Source: Aerococcus viridans
GTDB taxonomy: Bacteria; Bacillota; Bacilli; Lactobacillales; Aerococcaceae
Assembly (NCBI RefSeq): GCF_001543285.1
Contig: NZ_CP014164.1
Location: 1,364,001 to 1,428,000 of the forward strand
Length of the DNA stretch: 64,000 nt
Direction: 5' to 3'
A program made the translations under genes and the position numbers. Under the pieces are notes generated by a model. The model saw nothing but the letters and a program-made list of their open reading frames with translations, did not search any database and was not told where the DNA came from. Shown in pieces: positions 43,838 through 53,111 of this stretch (positions are counted from its first letter, which is position 1; every line of letters starts with the position of its first letter).

Positions 43838-45163
43838 TTAATTGGTCAGTGTTTTCACACTTGCCAAGGCTTTAGTCATCACTTGCTTGCCGTGGTAAAC
43901 CGTAATATCAATCTCCATAGACCGTCTAGAAACATCTAAGAATTCTAAGACGATATCGATGGTAGATTGTAAGGGTACTAATTTTAAATAATATGCACTT
44001 ACCTTATCGACAACAATTGATTTATCTTGCATCTTCTTGACAAATTGTTTAACCGATAGTTGGATAATACTATGTTGTAAGGCATTAGATAAGGCACCGA
44101 AATCATTCGTTAATGAAACATCACTTAGAAATCGGTAGCGAGCTTTTGTCATATCCTCATTTTGTGCAACAAATTTCAACTTATCAGCTAATAGCATCTC
44201 AATCCGGTTTTCACTCTGTTCCGTTTGTTGAGTATACTGTAAAGTCCGTAAGACATCTTGTCTAGATAGGATACCTTGTAAATAATCCTCTTCATCCACA
44301 ACCGGTAGTATTTCTAACCCGTCCCAAATCATCATATGTGTAATTGAAGCAACACTCATTGGCTTCTTAGCCGAAATCGGTGTTGATGTCATAGCTTTAG
44401 CTAAACGGGTATCCGGTGCGAAATCTAAGATATCCTTAGCTGTTAAGATTCCCGCTAACTTACCATCTCTTTCACAAATTGGAAAACGGGTATGCCCCGA
44501 GTTTTCTGACAATTGTCGGTAGGCCGTAATCGTGTCATCCGTGTATAAAAATTGCGTTTGCTCAAGCGGAATGTAGATATCTTCAACAAGTAAAATATCC
44601 TTCTGCATAGACCGTTCTATCATAGCTTTATTGATTAAAGTAGCCGTTGCATAGGTATCGAAGTTGACACTTAAAAGTGGTACTTCCCGCTTGTTAGCCA
44701 AGTCCACAATGGCATCTGAGGGTTTAAAGCCACCCGATATTAAGACAGCGACGTCATTCTCCAAGGCAATCCGTTGAATTTCATCACGGTTACCAACGAT
44801 AATCAAGGAATCTGGTTCGATATAACGACGCATCCCGTCCGCTTCCATGGCGCCGATAATAAATTTACGGACCTGACGGCTCACACCTGAAGCCCCACCC
44901 AAGACCTGACAATCCGTTACCTGGATAATTTCTTCGATGGTTAAATGGTGCATGCGGCGGTTTTCGTTTTCTTCAATTCGGACGGTTCCCACCCGCTCTT
45001 TGGTCGCCACTAAATGCAAGTTTTCAGCAGATTTAATCGCCCGATAAGCTGTCCCCTCTGACACCTTCAAATTGCGTGCGATAGACCGAACCGAAATTTT
45101 GGCATCAATGGGGAGGTTTTGAATATATTGTATGATTTGTTCGTGTTTAGTTGCCATTGGCAT
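43838..45163 (-). CDS. ytoI: YtoI-like regulator: HTH, DRTGG, CBS and hot-dog domains
   Basis: A 441-residue multidomain protein. It has an N-terminal helix-turn-helix (ISVRSIARNLKVSEGTAYRAIK), a DRTGG domain (about 75-180), two CBS domains (about 195-305, with LAGILTAKDIL and LQGILSRQDVLR) and a C-terminal hot-dog/thioesterase-like domain. This order matches B. subtilis YtoI. CBS domains often bind adenine nucleotides, so it may be a transcription factor that senses energy or nucleotide state; this is inference. The ATG at 45163 follows GGAGG by four bases and the ATG at 45157 by ten; either could be used. Probably co-transcribed with nrnA. Confidence 0.85.
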   Translation of the reverse strand: MPMATKHEQIIQYIQNLPIDAKISVRSIARNLKVSEGTAYRAIKSAENLHLVATKERVGTVRIEENENRRMHHLTIEEIIQVTDCQVLGGASGVSRQVRKFIIGAMEADGMRRYIEPDSLIIVGNRDEIQRIALENDVAVLISGGFKPSDAIVDLANKREVPLLSVNFDTYATATLINKAMIERSMQKDILLVEDIYIPLEQTQFLYTDDTITAYRQLSENSGHTRFPICERDGKLAGILTAKDILDFAPDTRLAKAMTSTPISAKKPMSVASITHMMIWDGLEILPVVDEEDYLQGILSRQDVLRTLQYTQQTEQSENRIEMLLADKLKFVAQNEDMTKARYRFLSDVSLTNDFGALSNALQHSIIQLSVKQFVKKMQDKSIVVDKVSAYYLKLVPLQSTIDIVLEFLDVSRRSMEIDITVYHGKQVMTKALASVKTLTN

Positions 45164-45196
45164 TGCTCCTCCGTTTAAAATCTGACCCATTCGGTT

Positions 45197-46471
45197 CTAT
45201 TCGTCATCATTCTCTTCTTTAGATGACGTCTGATCTGGGGCAGGTTGAATTGCTGCATCTTCTTTTATATTTTTATTTTCGTATATATCTCCATTCTCTG
45301 TTAATAATGTGTTGGATTTGTAGGCCAGGGTTCCCGCTTCTTTTGCTTCATTGGTATATAAATTCAAGCGAATATTTTCAAAAGCTAACTGCGACAAATC
45401 ACTCACCGTAATCCCAAGCAACCGGATTCCTTGACTGACATCCCCGTATGTTTGCCATAGGTCCAAGGCGTAGAAATAAATATCCTGGCTATCTGAAATG
45501 GCGTCCACAAGTGACGTCTGCCGTGTAACCGTCTCAAAATCCGCATTCCGAAACTTCAAAGTCACCACTTTTCCGTGCATGCCCTTTTCACTCAAGGCAT
45601 CAGACACAGAATTGGCTAGCTTACGCAAGGTTTCTTCCACCTCATTATCATGGTAAAGGAAAGGATAAAAGGTCCGCTCCTTTCCAATCGATTTACGGAT
45701 CCGGGTGACTTTAACAGGCCGATCATCAACACCGCGGACCCTTTCATACAAAGCCAAACCAGCTTTACCGAAGTACTGAATGCATTCATCTTGGGACAAT
45801 TTCTTCAAGTCTGCGCCTGTATAAATAGCCAGTTCATGCATTTTTTCAGCCGACCGTGTTCCGACCCCATAAAAATCTTCAATCGGTAATTGCTCTAAAA
45901 AGGGAATCGCTCGTTTTGGTGTAATGACCGTCATACCAAATGGTTTTTGATAGTCAGACGCTAATTTGGCAATAAACTTATTATAAGACACCCCAATCGA
46001 ACAAGTTAAATTCAATTCTTTATAGATGGTTTCTTGGATTTCCTTGGCCACGTCCATGGCGTAAGGAATCCCCTTCTTATTGTCAGTGACGTCTAAAAAG
46101 GCTTCATCAATGGAAAGGGGTTCAATAATATCTGTATACCGCTTGAAAATTTCCCGTACTTGTTCTGATACCTCTCGATATAAGGCATAGTTGCCCGACA
46201 CAAAAATCCCTTGCGGACATAAGCGGTAAGCCTCAGCCGCAGACATGGCTGAGTGGACACCGTATTTACGCGCTTCATAAGAAGCCGTTGATACAACACC
46301 CTTACCAGAATTCTCTTTTGGATGGCGGGCAATAATCACCGGTTTTCCTCGATAAGCAGGATTATCCCTTTGTTCAACCGAGGCGAAGAAAGCATCCATA
46401 TCGACATGTAATATTTTCCTAGACCCATCAATTTTTGGGTCCTCAAATGATAATATCCCTATCGTGCGCAT
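45197..46471 (-). CDS. dinB: DNA polymerase IV
   Basis: Y-family translesion polymerase that bypasses damaged DNA. The 424-residue protein has ILHVDMDAFFASVEQ (catalytic Asp), STASYEARKYGV, PLSIDEAFLDVT (catalytic Asp-Glu), the helix-hairpin-helix FYGVGTRSAEKM and the little-finger domain. QLAFENIRL near the C-terminus may be part of a sliding-clamp contact. An acidic tail of about 45 residues follows. GGGGG/AGGTG precedes the ATG at 46471. No LexA box is seen directly upstream, unlike the second Y-family gene at 56345. Confidence 0.94.
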   Translation of the reverse strand: MRTIGILSFEDPKIDGSRKILHVDMDAFFASVEQRDNPAYRGKPVIIARHPKENSGKGVVSTASYEARKYGVHSAMSAAEAYRLCPQGIFVSGNYALYREVSEQVREIFKRYTDIIEPLSIDEAFLDVTDNKKGIPYAMDVAKEIQETIYKELNLTCSIGVSYNKFIAKLASDYQKPFGMTVITPKRAIPFLEQLPIEDFYGVGTRSAEKMHELAIYTGADLKKLSQDECIQYFGKAGLALYERVRGVDDRPVKVTRIRKSIGKERTFYPFLYHDNEVEETLRKLANSVSDALSEKGMHGKVVTLKFRNADFETVTRQTSLVDAISDSQDIYFYALDLWQTYGDVSQGIRLLGITVSDLSQLAFENIRLNLYTNEAKEAGTLAYKSNTLLTENGDIYENKNIKEDAAIQPAPDQTSSKEENDDE

Positions 46472-46510
46472 GACACCTACCCCCTTTAAACACTGGGTTA
46501 CTTGTGATGA

Positions 46511-47158
46511 TTAGTCTTCGTCGACAAAAATATTCACAGTCGCCTTAGGATTCAATACAATTGATTCCCCTTTACGCGAAATCGTAAAGGATTTGTCAAA
46601 AGCTTCAATTTCATCGATCGTATATTTTTTATCTAGTTTAATATCTAACTTATCTAGGTAGTTTAATAAATCTTTATCATCTGTCACACGTTGGATTTTA
46701 AACTTATCACCAACCGCTAAGTCAGCTAAGGGCACCGTAGCCTCTTTAGCCATCACGCCATCCTTATCAGGAATAGCCCCACCGTGCGGACAGTATACAG
46801 GTTTACCTAAGAATTCATCTAACTGGTCAATGAAGAACTCTGTCCCAGTATGCTCTAACTGTTCAGCTTCCGCATGAACTTGATCCCAGTTATAACCTAA
46901 CTTTTCATATAAGAACATTTCCCATAAACGGTGACGACGTACTAAAGAAGCACCCATTTTAATTCCTTCTTCAGTTAATTGGACACCTTGGTAAGGAATG
47001 TAAGTGACCCAACCCTCTTCTTGTAATTTAGAAATCATTTCAGTTACAGAGGCTGCGGAAATATTTAGGGCTTCGCTGATGGCTTTGTTGCCTACACGGT
47101 CCATCTTGCCACCGAACTCAAATATGACTTTCATATAATCTTCTCTACTTTTTGACAT
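46511..47158 (-). CDS. DtxR-family metal-dependent repressor (MntR/IdeR-like)
   Basis: A 215-residue transcription regulator. It has an N-terminal winged helix (VGNKAISEALNISAASVTEMISKL), a metal-binding and dimerisation domain (VRRHRLWEMFLYEKLG, DQVHAEAEQLEH, and PVYCPHGGAIPD, residues 70-140), and a C-terminal FeoA/SH3-like domain. The ligand set looks like Mn- or Fe-responsive regulators of streptococci and enterococci, such as EfaR or ScaR. Which metal it senses is not certain. The imperfect palindrome TAGATATACCTA at 47248-47259 upstream could be an autoregulatory site. It follows dinB's upstream region and is transcribed in the same direction. Confidence 0.88.
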   Translation of the reverse strand: MSKSREDYMKVIFEFGGKMDRVGNKAISEALNISAASVTEMISKLQEEGWVTYIPYQGVQLTEEGIKMGASLVRRHRLWEMFLYEKLGYNWDQVHAEAEQLEHTGTEFFIDQLDEFLGKPVYCPHGGAIPDKDGVMAKEATVPLADLAVGDKFKIQRVTDDKDLLNYLDKLDIKLDKKYTIDEIEAFDKSFTISRKGESIVLNPKATVNIFVDED

Positions 47159-47327
47159 GGTTAATCACCTTTCCTCAATGCTTACGCTCATTAGTACTAT
47201 TATACCTTATTTTTAGGTGTTTTTGGAAATTACCTACTTTGTTTTTATAGATATACCTAAAAAAAATGTTATTTTCTTAACGATGACTCTTAAGAAAAAA
47301 AGCAATACCTAAATCTAGCACAATCAA

Positions 47328-47352
47328 AAAGAGCATGACACTTTGTCATACC
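47328..47352 (-). terminator. Terminator of the tgt-yajC-comN group
   Basis: Minus-strand hairpin GTATGACA-AAG-TGTCATGC followed by T5, about 30 bases past the comN-like stop codon. Confidence 0.7.
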
Positions 47353-47381
47353 CTTCTCAATCTTTCATTTCTGAAATCATG

Positions 47382-47663
47382 CTATTTTAAAAAGTCGTCG
47401 ATATTCATTTCATCTAACGGATGAACGTCATATACCGTCGCCTGTAATTTTGCATAATCTAAATAGTCATTCGCGTGTAACTTCTTAATTTCTTGAATAC
47501 GGGCACTAAATTTCTTTGGTGCCTGACGTTTCCACGCAAAATCTTTAAAATATTCTTCAATGTCTTGCCATTCTATCCCATTATATCCTTGTTTTTTAAT
47601 ACTTTGAGATTTTGAAAGAAACCATGGACGAAGACACAGGAATTCAAAGTTCGAAACTTTCAT
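47382..47663 (-). CDS. ComN-like post-transcriptional regulator
   Basis: A 93-residue protein with a WQDIEEYFKDFAWK helix and a KKLHANDYLDYAKLQATVYD segment, which fits the small ComN (Post_transc_reg) family. In B. subtilis, ComN acts after transcription on the comEA message and lies near yajC/yrbF, as here. I rely on this synteny and on the pattern of residues; the match is not proven. The ATG at 47663 is five bases after CGGAGG; the frame is open to 47693 without a site. It is probably the last gene of the tgt-yajC operon. Confidence 0.65.
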   Translation of the reverse strand: MKVSNFEFLCLRPWFLSKSQSIKKQGYNGIEWQDIEEYFKDFAWKRQAPKKFSARIQEIKKLHANDYLDYAKLQATVYDVHPLDEMNIDDFLK

Positions 47664-47716
47664 AATGGCCTCCGTAACGAAAGGTTCAATCATTCTGAAT
47701 CAAGCGGTTGCTGTGA

Positions 47717-48094
47717 CTAGATTTGATCGTCCTCTTGGTGGTCGCCTGCTCCTACATTTTCAATGACTACATCATTTTCGCGTGCTTCTTCTTCAGCAGC
47801 ATCGCTCATGATGTCGTTAGCCATTTCAGTATTCATTGGGTCAGCTTTTTGCGTACGCGCAACTGAACGACGGTCAAATACTAAGTAGACGCCTTCACAG
47901 TCTAAAGTGATAGTGTTTTTAGTTTCATCGATTTCAGCAATGACACCGTGTAAACCACCGATTGTTACTGCTGAATCACCAACTGCCATTGCAGCCATCA
48001 TTTCTTGTGTTTCTTTTTGACGTTTTTGTTGTGGTCTAATTAACATGAAGTACATTAAAGCCACTAAAACAACGATATATAATATTGTTCCCAT
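47717..48094 (-). CDS. yajC: Preprotein translocase subunit YajC
   Basis: A 125-residue membrane protein with one N-terminal helix (residues 2-20: ILYIVVLVALMYFMLIRPQQ) and a small cytoplasmic domain with VGDSAVTIGGLHGVIAEID. Assists SecDF-YidC-type export. GGAGG precedes the ATG at 48094. The acidic C-terminal tail (from about 90) is longer than usual. It lies downstream of tgt, which is the common order in Firmicutes. Confidence 0.94.
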   Translation of the reverse strand: MGTILYIVVLVALMYFMLIRPQQKRQKETQEMMAAMAVGDSAVTIGGLHGVIAEIDETKNTITLDCEGVYLVFDRRSVARTQKADPMNTEMANDIMSDAAEEEARENDVVIENVGAGDHQEDDQI

Positions 48095-48263
48095 TAAGAA
48101 TAACCTCCTGTTTGATTATTTGTTCACATATGAACGCTTAATTTTTTTCATCAGTAGCATAATCGTACCATAAAGTACCCGCTATTTACATAAGTTTAGC
48201 CTTCTGCGGCAAAAGTTTTAGCAAGTCCGCACCTAGCCCTTTTTCAAAAGGAAGGGTCTTGAC

Positions 48264-49478
<1,215 letters not shown>

Positions 49479-49576
49479 CTACCTAGTCCAACATATTGAC
49501 AACCAAACAATGTTACCATGCATCCGGCCTGCAAGCAAGGGGTATAGGCCACTTCATAGGCCTTTCTAGCTGTTTT

Positions 49577-50332
49577 CTAATTTAAGCCAGATAGGATATT
49601 TTCGATATCGTTTTTGATTTGTCCTTCAACTTCCGCAATATCAGAAGCTTTATATTGGCACTCAATCGCAACAGGAATGGCTGGGTCTATCTCTTTCAAG
49701 ACGGCAACAATGTCCACGTCCCCTACCGATAAGCCTGCTAAACTAGTATTGGTCGCTTGTTCCACTTGTTTTAGGTGAACATAATGGACCAATGGTAAGA
49801 CATTTTTCACCGCGGCTACTGGATCTTCATCGAAATATAAGAAATTGCCCACATCGAAGCACATCCCCACTTTGTCGTTGCCATTATCCTGTAAAAAGGC
49901 TTTAAAGTGGTTGCTAGCGCCTGTTGCTTGTGTGTTGTCATTTTCCAAGGCTAGAGAAATACCGAAACGATCAATTAAGTTATAGACTAGGATCATATCT
50001 TGCGCCACTGTTTCTGGGCTGTAGGCACCTAAGTTGACCTTCAATTGTACAGCGCCCACCGCTTGAGCCAATTCAAAGAAGTTTTCTAATTCAGGGTTCA
50101 CCAAACCTTCTTCAAATAAAGGTGCTGGCACAGAAAGGAAAACAGTTAAGCCCGCTTCTTTGTTTGCAGCTTTTAGGTCCACCAATTCTTGATCTGAACC
50201 GTCAAAGTACTCACTTCTCAATTCAATATTGTCAAAACCCAACCCTTTAACAGAACCAATTATATCTAATTGCCCAAAACTTTCTTGTGCCATCAATTCA
50301 CCAGAGGCAATTGTATTTAAAACCCAGTTCAT
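49577..50332 (-). CDS. Sugar phosphate isomerase/epimerase-like TIM-barrel protein
   Basis: A 251-residue AP-endonuclease-2/xylose-isomerase-like TIM barrel. Candidate metal ligands are Glu in IELRSEYFDG, Glu in ALENDNTQ, Asp in GMCFDVGNF, His in YVHLKQV and Glu at IAIECQYK near the end. This is the usual pattern for sugar or inositol epimerases and dehydratases, but the substrate is not visible. It stands alone between tgt and the floA operon, with the operon terminator just upstream of its start. The ATG at 50332 has GAGGAAG upstream. Confidence 0.8.
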   Translation of the reverse strand: MNWVLNTIASGELMAQESFGQLDIIGSVKGLGFDNIELRSEYFDGSDQELVDLKAANKEAGLTVFLSVPAPLFEEGLVNPELENFFELAQAVGAVQLKVNLGAYSPETVAQDMILVYNLIDRFGISLALENDNTQATGASNHFKAFLQDNGNDKVGMCFDVGNFLYFDEDPVAAVKNVLPLVHYVHLKQVEQATNTSLAGLSVGDVDIVAVLKEIDPAIPVAIECQYKASDIAEVEGQIKNDIENILSGLN

Positions 50333-50373
50333 TATTGATACTTCCTCTCTGATTTAAAACTCGGATAAACTAA

Positions 50374-50402
50374 AAGGGGCTGTCTCACAGCCCCTTTTGC
50401 AT
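50374..50402. terminator. Terminator of the nfeD-floA operon
   Basis: Perfect inverted repeat AAAAGGGGCTG / CAGCCCCTTTT separated by five bases. It lies about 90 bases past the stop codon of the third operon gene. Confidence 0.85.
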
Positions 50403-50493
50403 GCTAAGAAAGTCGTGATATCAGGTTCCCATAGTCAGAATTGTCCGACACTTCTCAAAATGTGCGGTTAATGCTAAGCGACTATTGTCACAC

Positions 50494-51312
50494 CTATCTT
50501 TTAGCTACTGGTTTGTCCAGTATTTCTTTTAATAAGATACCACGTTTTAGGTTATCTTGATTAGATAAAGCTAATATTTCGCGTTGATTTCGTGATTTTT
50601 TCTTGCTTTCAGTCGTCACACGTAAATCTTTACCTGGATTTTTCATTTCCTTAAACAATTGGCCTACTTCTCTATCAAAACGGTCCGCTTCACGGTCATA
50701 CATTTCATCCATTTGCTGCAATTCTTTCCCTAATTCAAGGACATTGGCAGCCATTTCTTGGTCAAAATAATCACCATTCGACACATCCCAACCCATTCCT
50801 TCACCATCAAGCGCGGTACTTTGACCGCCCTCAGCTTGCTTTAAGGTTGCATGTTGGTTTTGACGCTTCTGGCCCCCCATAGCTTGATTTTGTTTAGCAT
50901 ACTGCTGACCACGATTTTGTTGATTTGCATTTCGTCTTTGATCCTGTTGCTTTGTAACTTGAATCTTTTCAGCCTTCACTTCTTCAAATGACTTCTGCGC
51001 ATCCGCATCCACTTCATCTATATACTCTTGCGCTTTAGCTAGATAATTCGCCAAGGTTTTTGGCTTCTTATCTTCTTGGTATCTACCGCGACTGGTACTT
51101 TGACGATTTAAAGTTTGTCGAGTCTGTCGAGCTTGGGTTTGGCGCGTGTTTCTTTGTCGATTCACGCCGTTTTCACTCATCCGCGAAGGTTGATTAGAAG
51201 CATCAAATCGTTTCGCTTTCGCCTTCTCTTCTGCTTCTAGCTTCTTTCGATGATCCTTGTAAAAGCTGTGCGCTAGCGCAAAGACGAAGATCAGAATTCC
51301 AATCAGTTCCAT
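50494..51312 (-). CDS. Gln/Arg-rich membrane-anchored protein downstream of floA
   Basis: A 272-residue protein with one N-terminal membrane helix (residues 2-18) and a long hydrophilic, probably disordered part. Residues 40-80 are Arg/Gln/Thr-rich, 120-160 Gln/Asn-rich, and 185-225 form an acidic helical segment (ELGKELQQMDEMYDREADRF). I do not recognise the family. Its ATG overlaps the floA stop codon (TAATG), so it is translated together with floA. That position suggests a role with flotillin membrane patches; this is inference only. Confidence 0.75.
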   Translation of the reverse strand: MELIGILIFVFALAHSFYKDHRKKLEAEEKAKAKRFDASNQPSRMSENGVNRQRNTRQTQARQTRQTLNRQSTSRGRYQEDKKPKTLANYLAKAQEYIDEVDADAQKSFEEVKAEKIQVTKQQDQRRNANQQNRGQQYAKQNQAMGGQKRQNQHATLKQAEGGQSTALDGEGMGWDVSNGDYFDQEMAANVLELGKELQQMDEMYDREADRFDREVGQLFKEMKNPGKDLRVTTESKKKSRNQREILALSNQDNLKRGILLKEILDKPVAKR

Positions 51313-52319
51313 TATTGATCACCTGAATTGTATTCAGAATCTCCTTCAGAAAGACTTTCGCGCATCTTCGTATCCGCTTGAATATTTTGCATATTGTAGT
51401 AGTCCATTACCCCAATTTTACCGTTTCTAAAGGCCTCAGCTAAGGCTTCTGGTACTTGAGACTGTGCTTCCACAACTTTCGCGCGCATTTCTTGCGTTTT
51501 CGCAATGTTTTCTTGTTCTTGGGCAACGGCCATCGCACGACGCTCTTCAGCTTTCGCTTGGGCAATTCGTTTATCCGCTTCCGCTTGCTCTGCCTGTAAT
51601 TTCGCACCGATGTTACGGCCTACATCAACGTCCGCAATATCAATCGATAGGATTTCAAAAGCTGTTCCAGAGTCTAAACCTTTTCGCAAAATAGTTTGTG
51701 AAATCACATCTGGGTTTTCCAAAACATCTGAGTGTGTCACTGCTGAACCAACGGTGGTAACAATACCTTCACCTACACGGGCGATGATAGTAGATTCACC
51801 AGCACCCCCAACTAAACGTTCAATATTAGCGCGTACAGTTACTTTCGCTTTAGCACGTACTTCTATCCCATTCATCGCAACTGCAGAAATAATGGGTGTT
51901 TCAATCACTTTAGGATTAACAGACACTTGAACAGCCTCAAATACGTCACGGCCCGCTAAGTCAATGGCTGCAGCTTGTTCAAACTCTAGGTCAATATTGG
52001 CGCGTTGGGCTGCGATTAAGGCATCCACGACCATATTGATATCCCCACCCGCTAAATAGTGGGCCTCTAAATCATTTAGATCAATGGTTAATCCGGCTTT
52101 TGTCGCCTTAATCAAAGGTTTAATAATGTTATTTGGATTTACCCGACGTAGCCGCATGCCGACTAAATCGCCTATCCCCACCTTAACACCAGAGAAATAA
52201 GCTGTTACCCAAAGGCCAACTGGCACAAAGGTAAAGAATAAAATTAAAACGACTAGAATAAGAATGGCTAAAATCAAAATTCCCCAAATACTTGTGTCAT
52301 TTCCATACGAACTACTCAT
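51312..52319 (-). CDS. floA: Flotillin-like protein FloA
   Basis: A 335-residue membrane scaffold that organises functional membrane microdomains. It has an N-terminal membrane helix (about 12-34), the SPFH/band-7 domain and a coiled-coil flotillin domain rich in Ala and Glu ([20 protein letters not shown], about 240-290). This matches B. subtilis FloA (YqfA). AAGGAG precedes the ATG at 52319, which overlaps the end of nfeD by eight bases. The order nfeD-floA-third gene is typical. Confidence 0.94.
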   Translation of the reverse strand: MSSSYGNDTSIWGILILAILILVVLILFFTFVPVGLWVTAYFSGVKVGIGDLVGMRLRRVNPNNIIKPLIKATKAGLTIDLNDLEAHYLAGGDINMVVDALIAAQRANIDLEFEQAAAIDLAGRDVFEAVQVSVNPKVIETPIISAVAMNGIEVRAKAKVTVRANIERLVGGAGESTIIARVGEGIVTTVGSAVTHSDVLENPDVISQTILRKGLDSGTAFEILSIDIADVDVGRNIGAKLQAEQAEADKRIAQAKAEERRAMAVAQEQENIAKTQEMRAKVVEAQSQVPEALAEAFRNGKIGVMDYYNMQNIQADTKMRESLSEGDSEYNSGDQ

Positions 52320-52923
52320 GGTTCACTCTCCTTACTAATAATTGATTGTTACGAATCCTCACAACAACCACCTGTTCATCACTACCAATCACTTCATTGT
52401 CACTCATCACTTCCAAGATATTCCCGTCCGAGAAAGTTGCCTTCCCAGTCGGTCTCAGTGGCGTAAGCGTCACAGCCTCTTGCGAAACATAATCCGCAAC
52501 AGACACACTCTGCGATTGATAACCTCTCTCCCGATTCAAAGATGTATTCAATACGATTTGATCGTTAAAAGGAATCCGGTAACCCAACTTGACTAAAATA
52601 TAAAAGGCCACGATACCCACAACAACACCGATAGTTAAATCTACCACCGCGTCACCAATATCAGCAGTCTGTCCCATCAATCCCCAGGCACCGATCAACA
52701 AACCTACGACACCCAATATTCCGTAAGTAGGTAAAAATACTTCGGAAATAATCAAGACTGTCCCTAAAGCGAAAAGCACTAGCGACAACCAAGACCCATT
52801 GTCATACAAACCAAAATACAATAAGAAAGATCCCGCACCCACAATGCCTCCAAGCATATAATGACGCGTCATCATTCCAGCGATAATGGCTAGGATACCA
52901 ATGGAAAATAATACTGTCTCCAT
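52312..52923 (-). CDS. nfeD: NfeD-like membrane protein
   Basis: A 203-residue protein with four to five N-terminal membrane helices (residues 4-120) and a C-terminal OB-fold (about 145-203: [19 protein letters not shown] and [16 protein letters not shown]). It is of the short NfeD type without the protease domain. NfeD proteins work with flotillins, and here the gene overlaps floA by eight bases. The ATG at 52923 lies seven bases after GGAGG; the ATG at 52941 lacks a site. Confidence 0.9.
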   Translation of the reverse strand: METVLFSIGILAIIAGMMTRHYMLGGIVGAGSFLLYFGLYDNGSWLSLVLFALGTVLIISEVFLPTYGILGVVGLLIGAWGLMGQTADIGDAVVDLTIGVVVGIVAFYILVKLGYRIPFNDQIVLNTSLNRERGYQSQSVSVADYVSQEAVTLTPLRPTGKATFSDGNILEVMSDNEVIGSDEQVVVVRIRNNQLLVRRVNHE

Positions 52924-53037
52924 TTCTCCACCTCCATCCATCTTCTATACTATATATTTTACCATATTGAAAGACCGCTTTCATAATGATAGCCTAGCTT
53001 CAACGGTTTCTCCTCTTTGAAAACAAACTTATGCGAT

Positions 53038-53085
53038 AAAAAAATTCTCCGCAAATTAGGCTTACTACCCGTTTGCGGAGAATTG
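53038..53085 (-). terminator. Terminator of clpB
   Basis: Perfect 14-bp inverted repeat AATTCTCCGCAAA / TTTGCGGAGAATT followed by T7 on the minus strand. Confidence 0.9.
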
Positions 53086-53111
53086 ATCTATTACTTATTT
53101 TTTATATAGGT

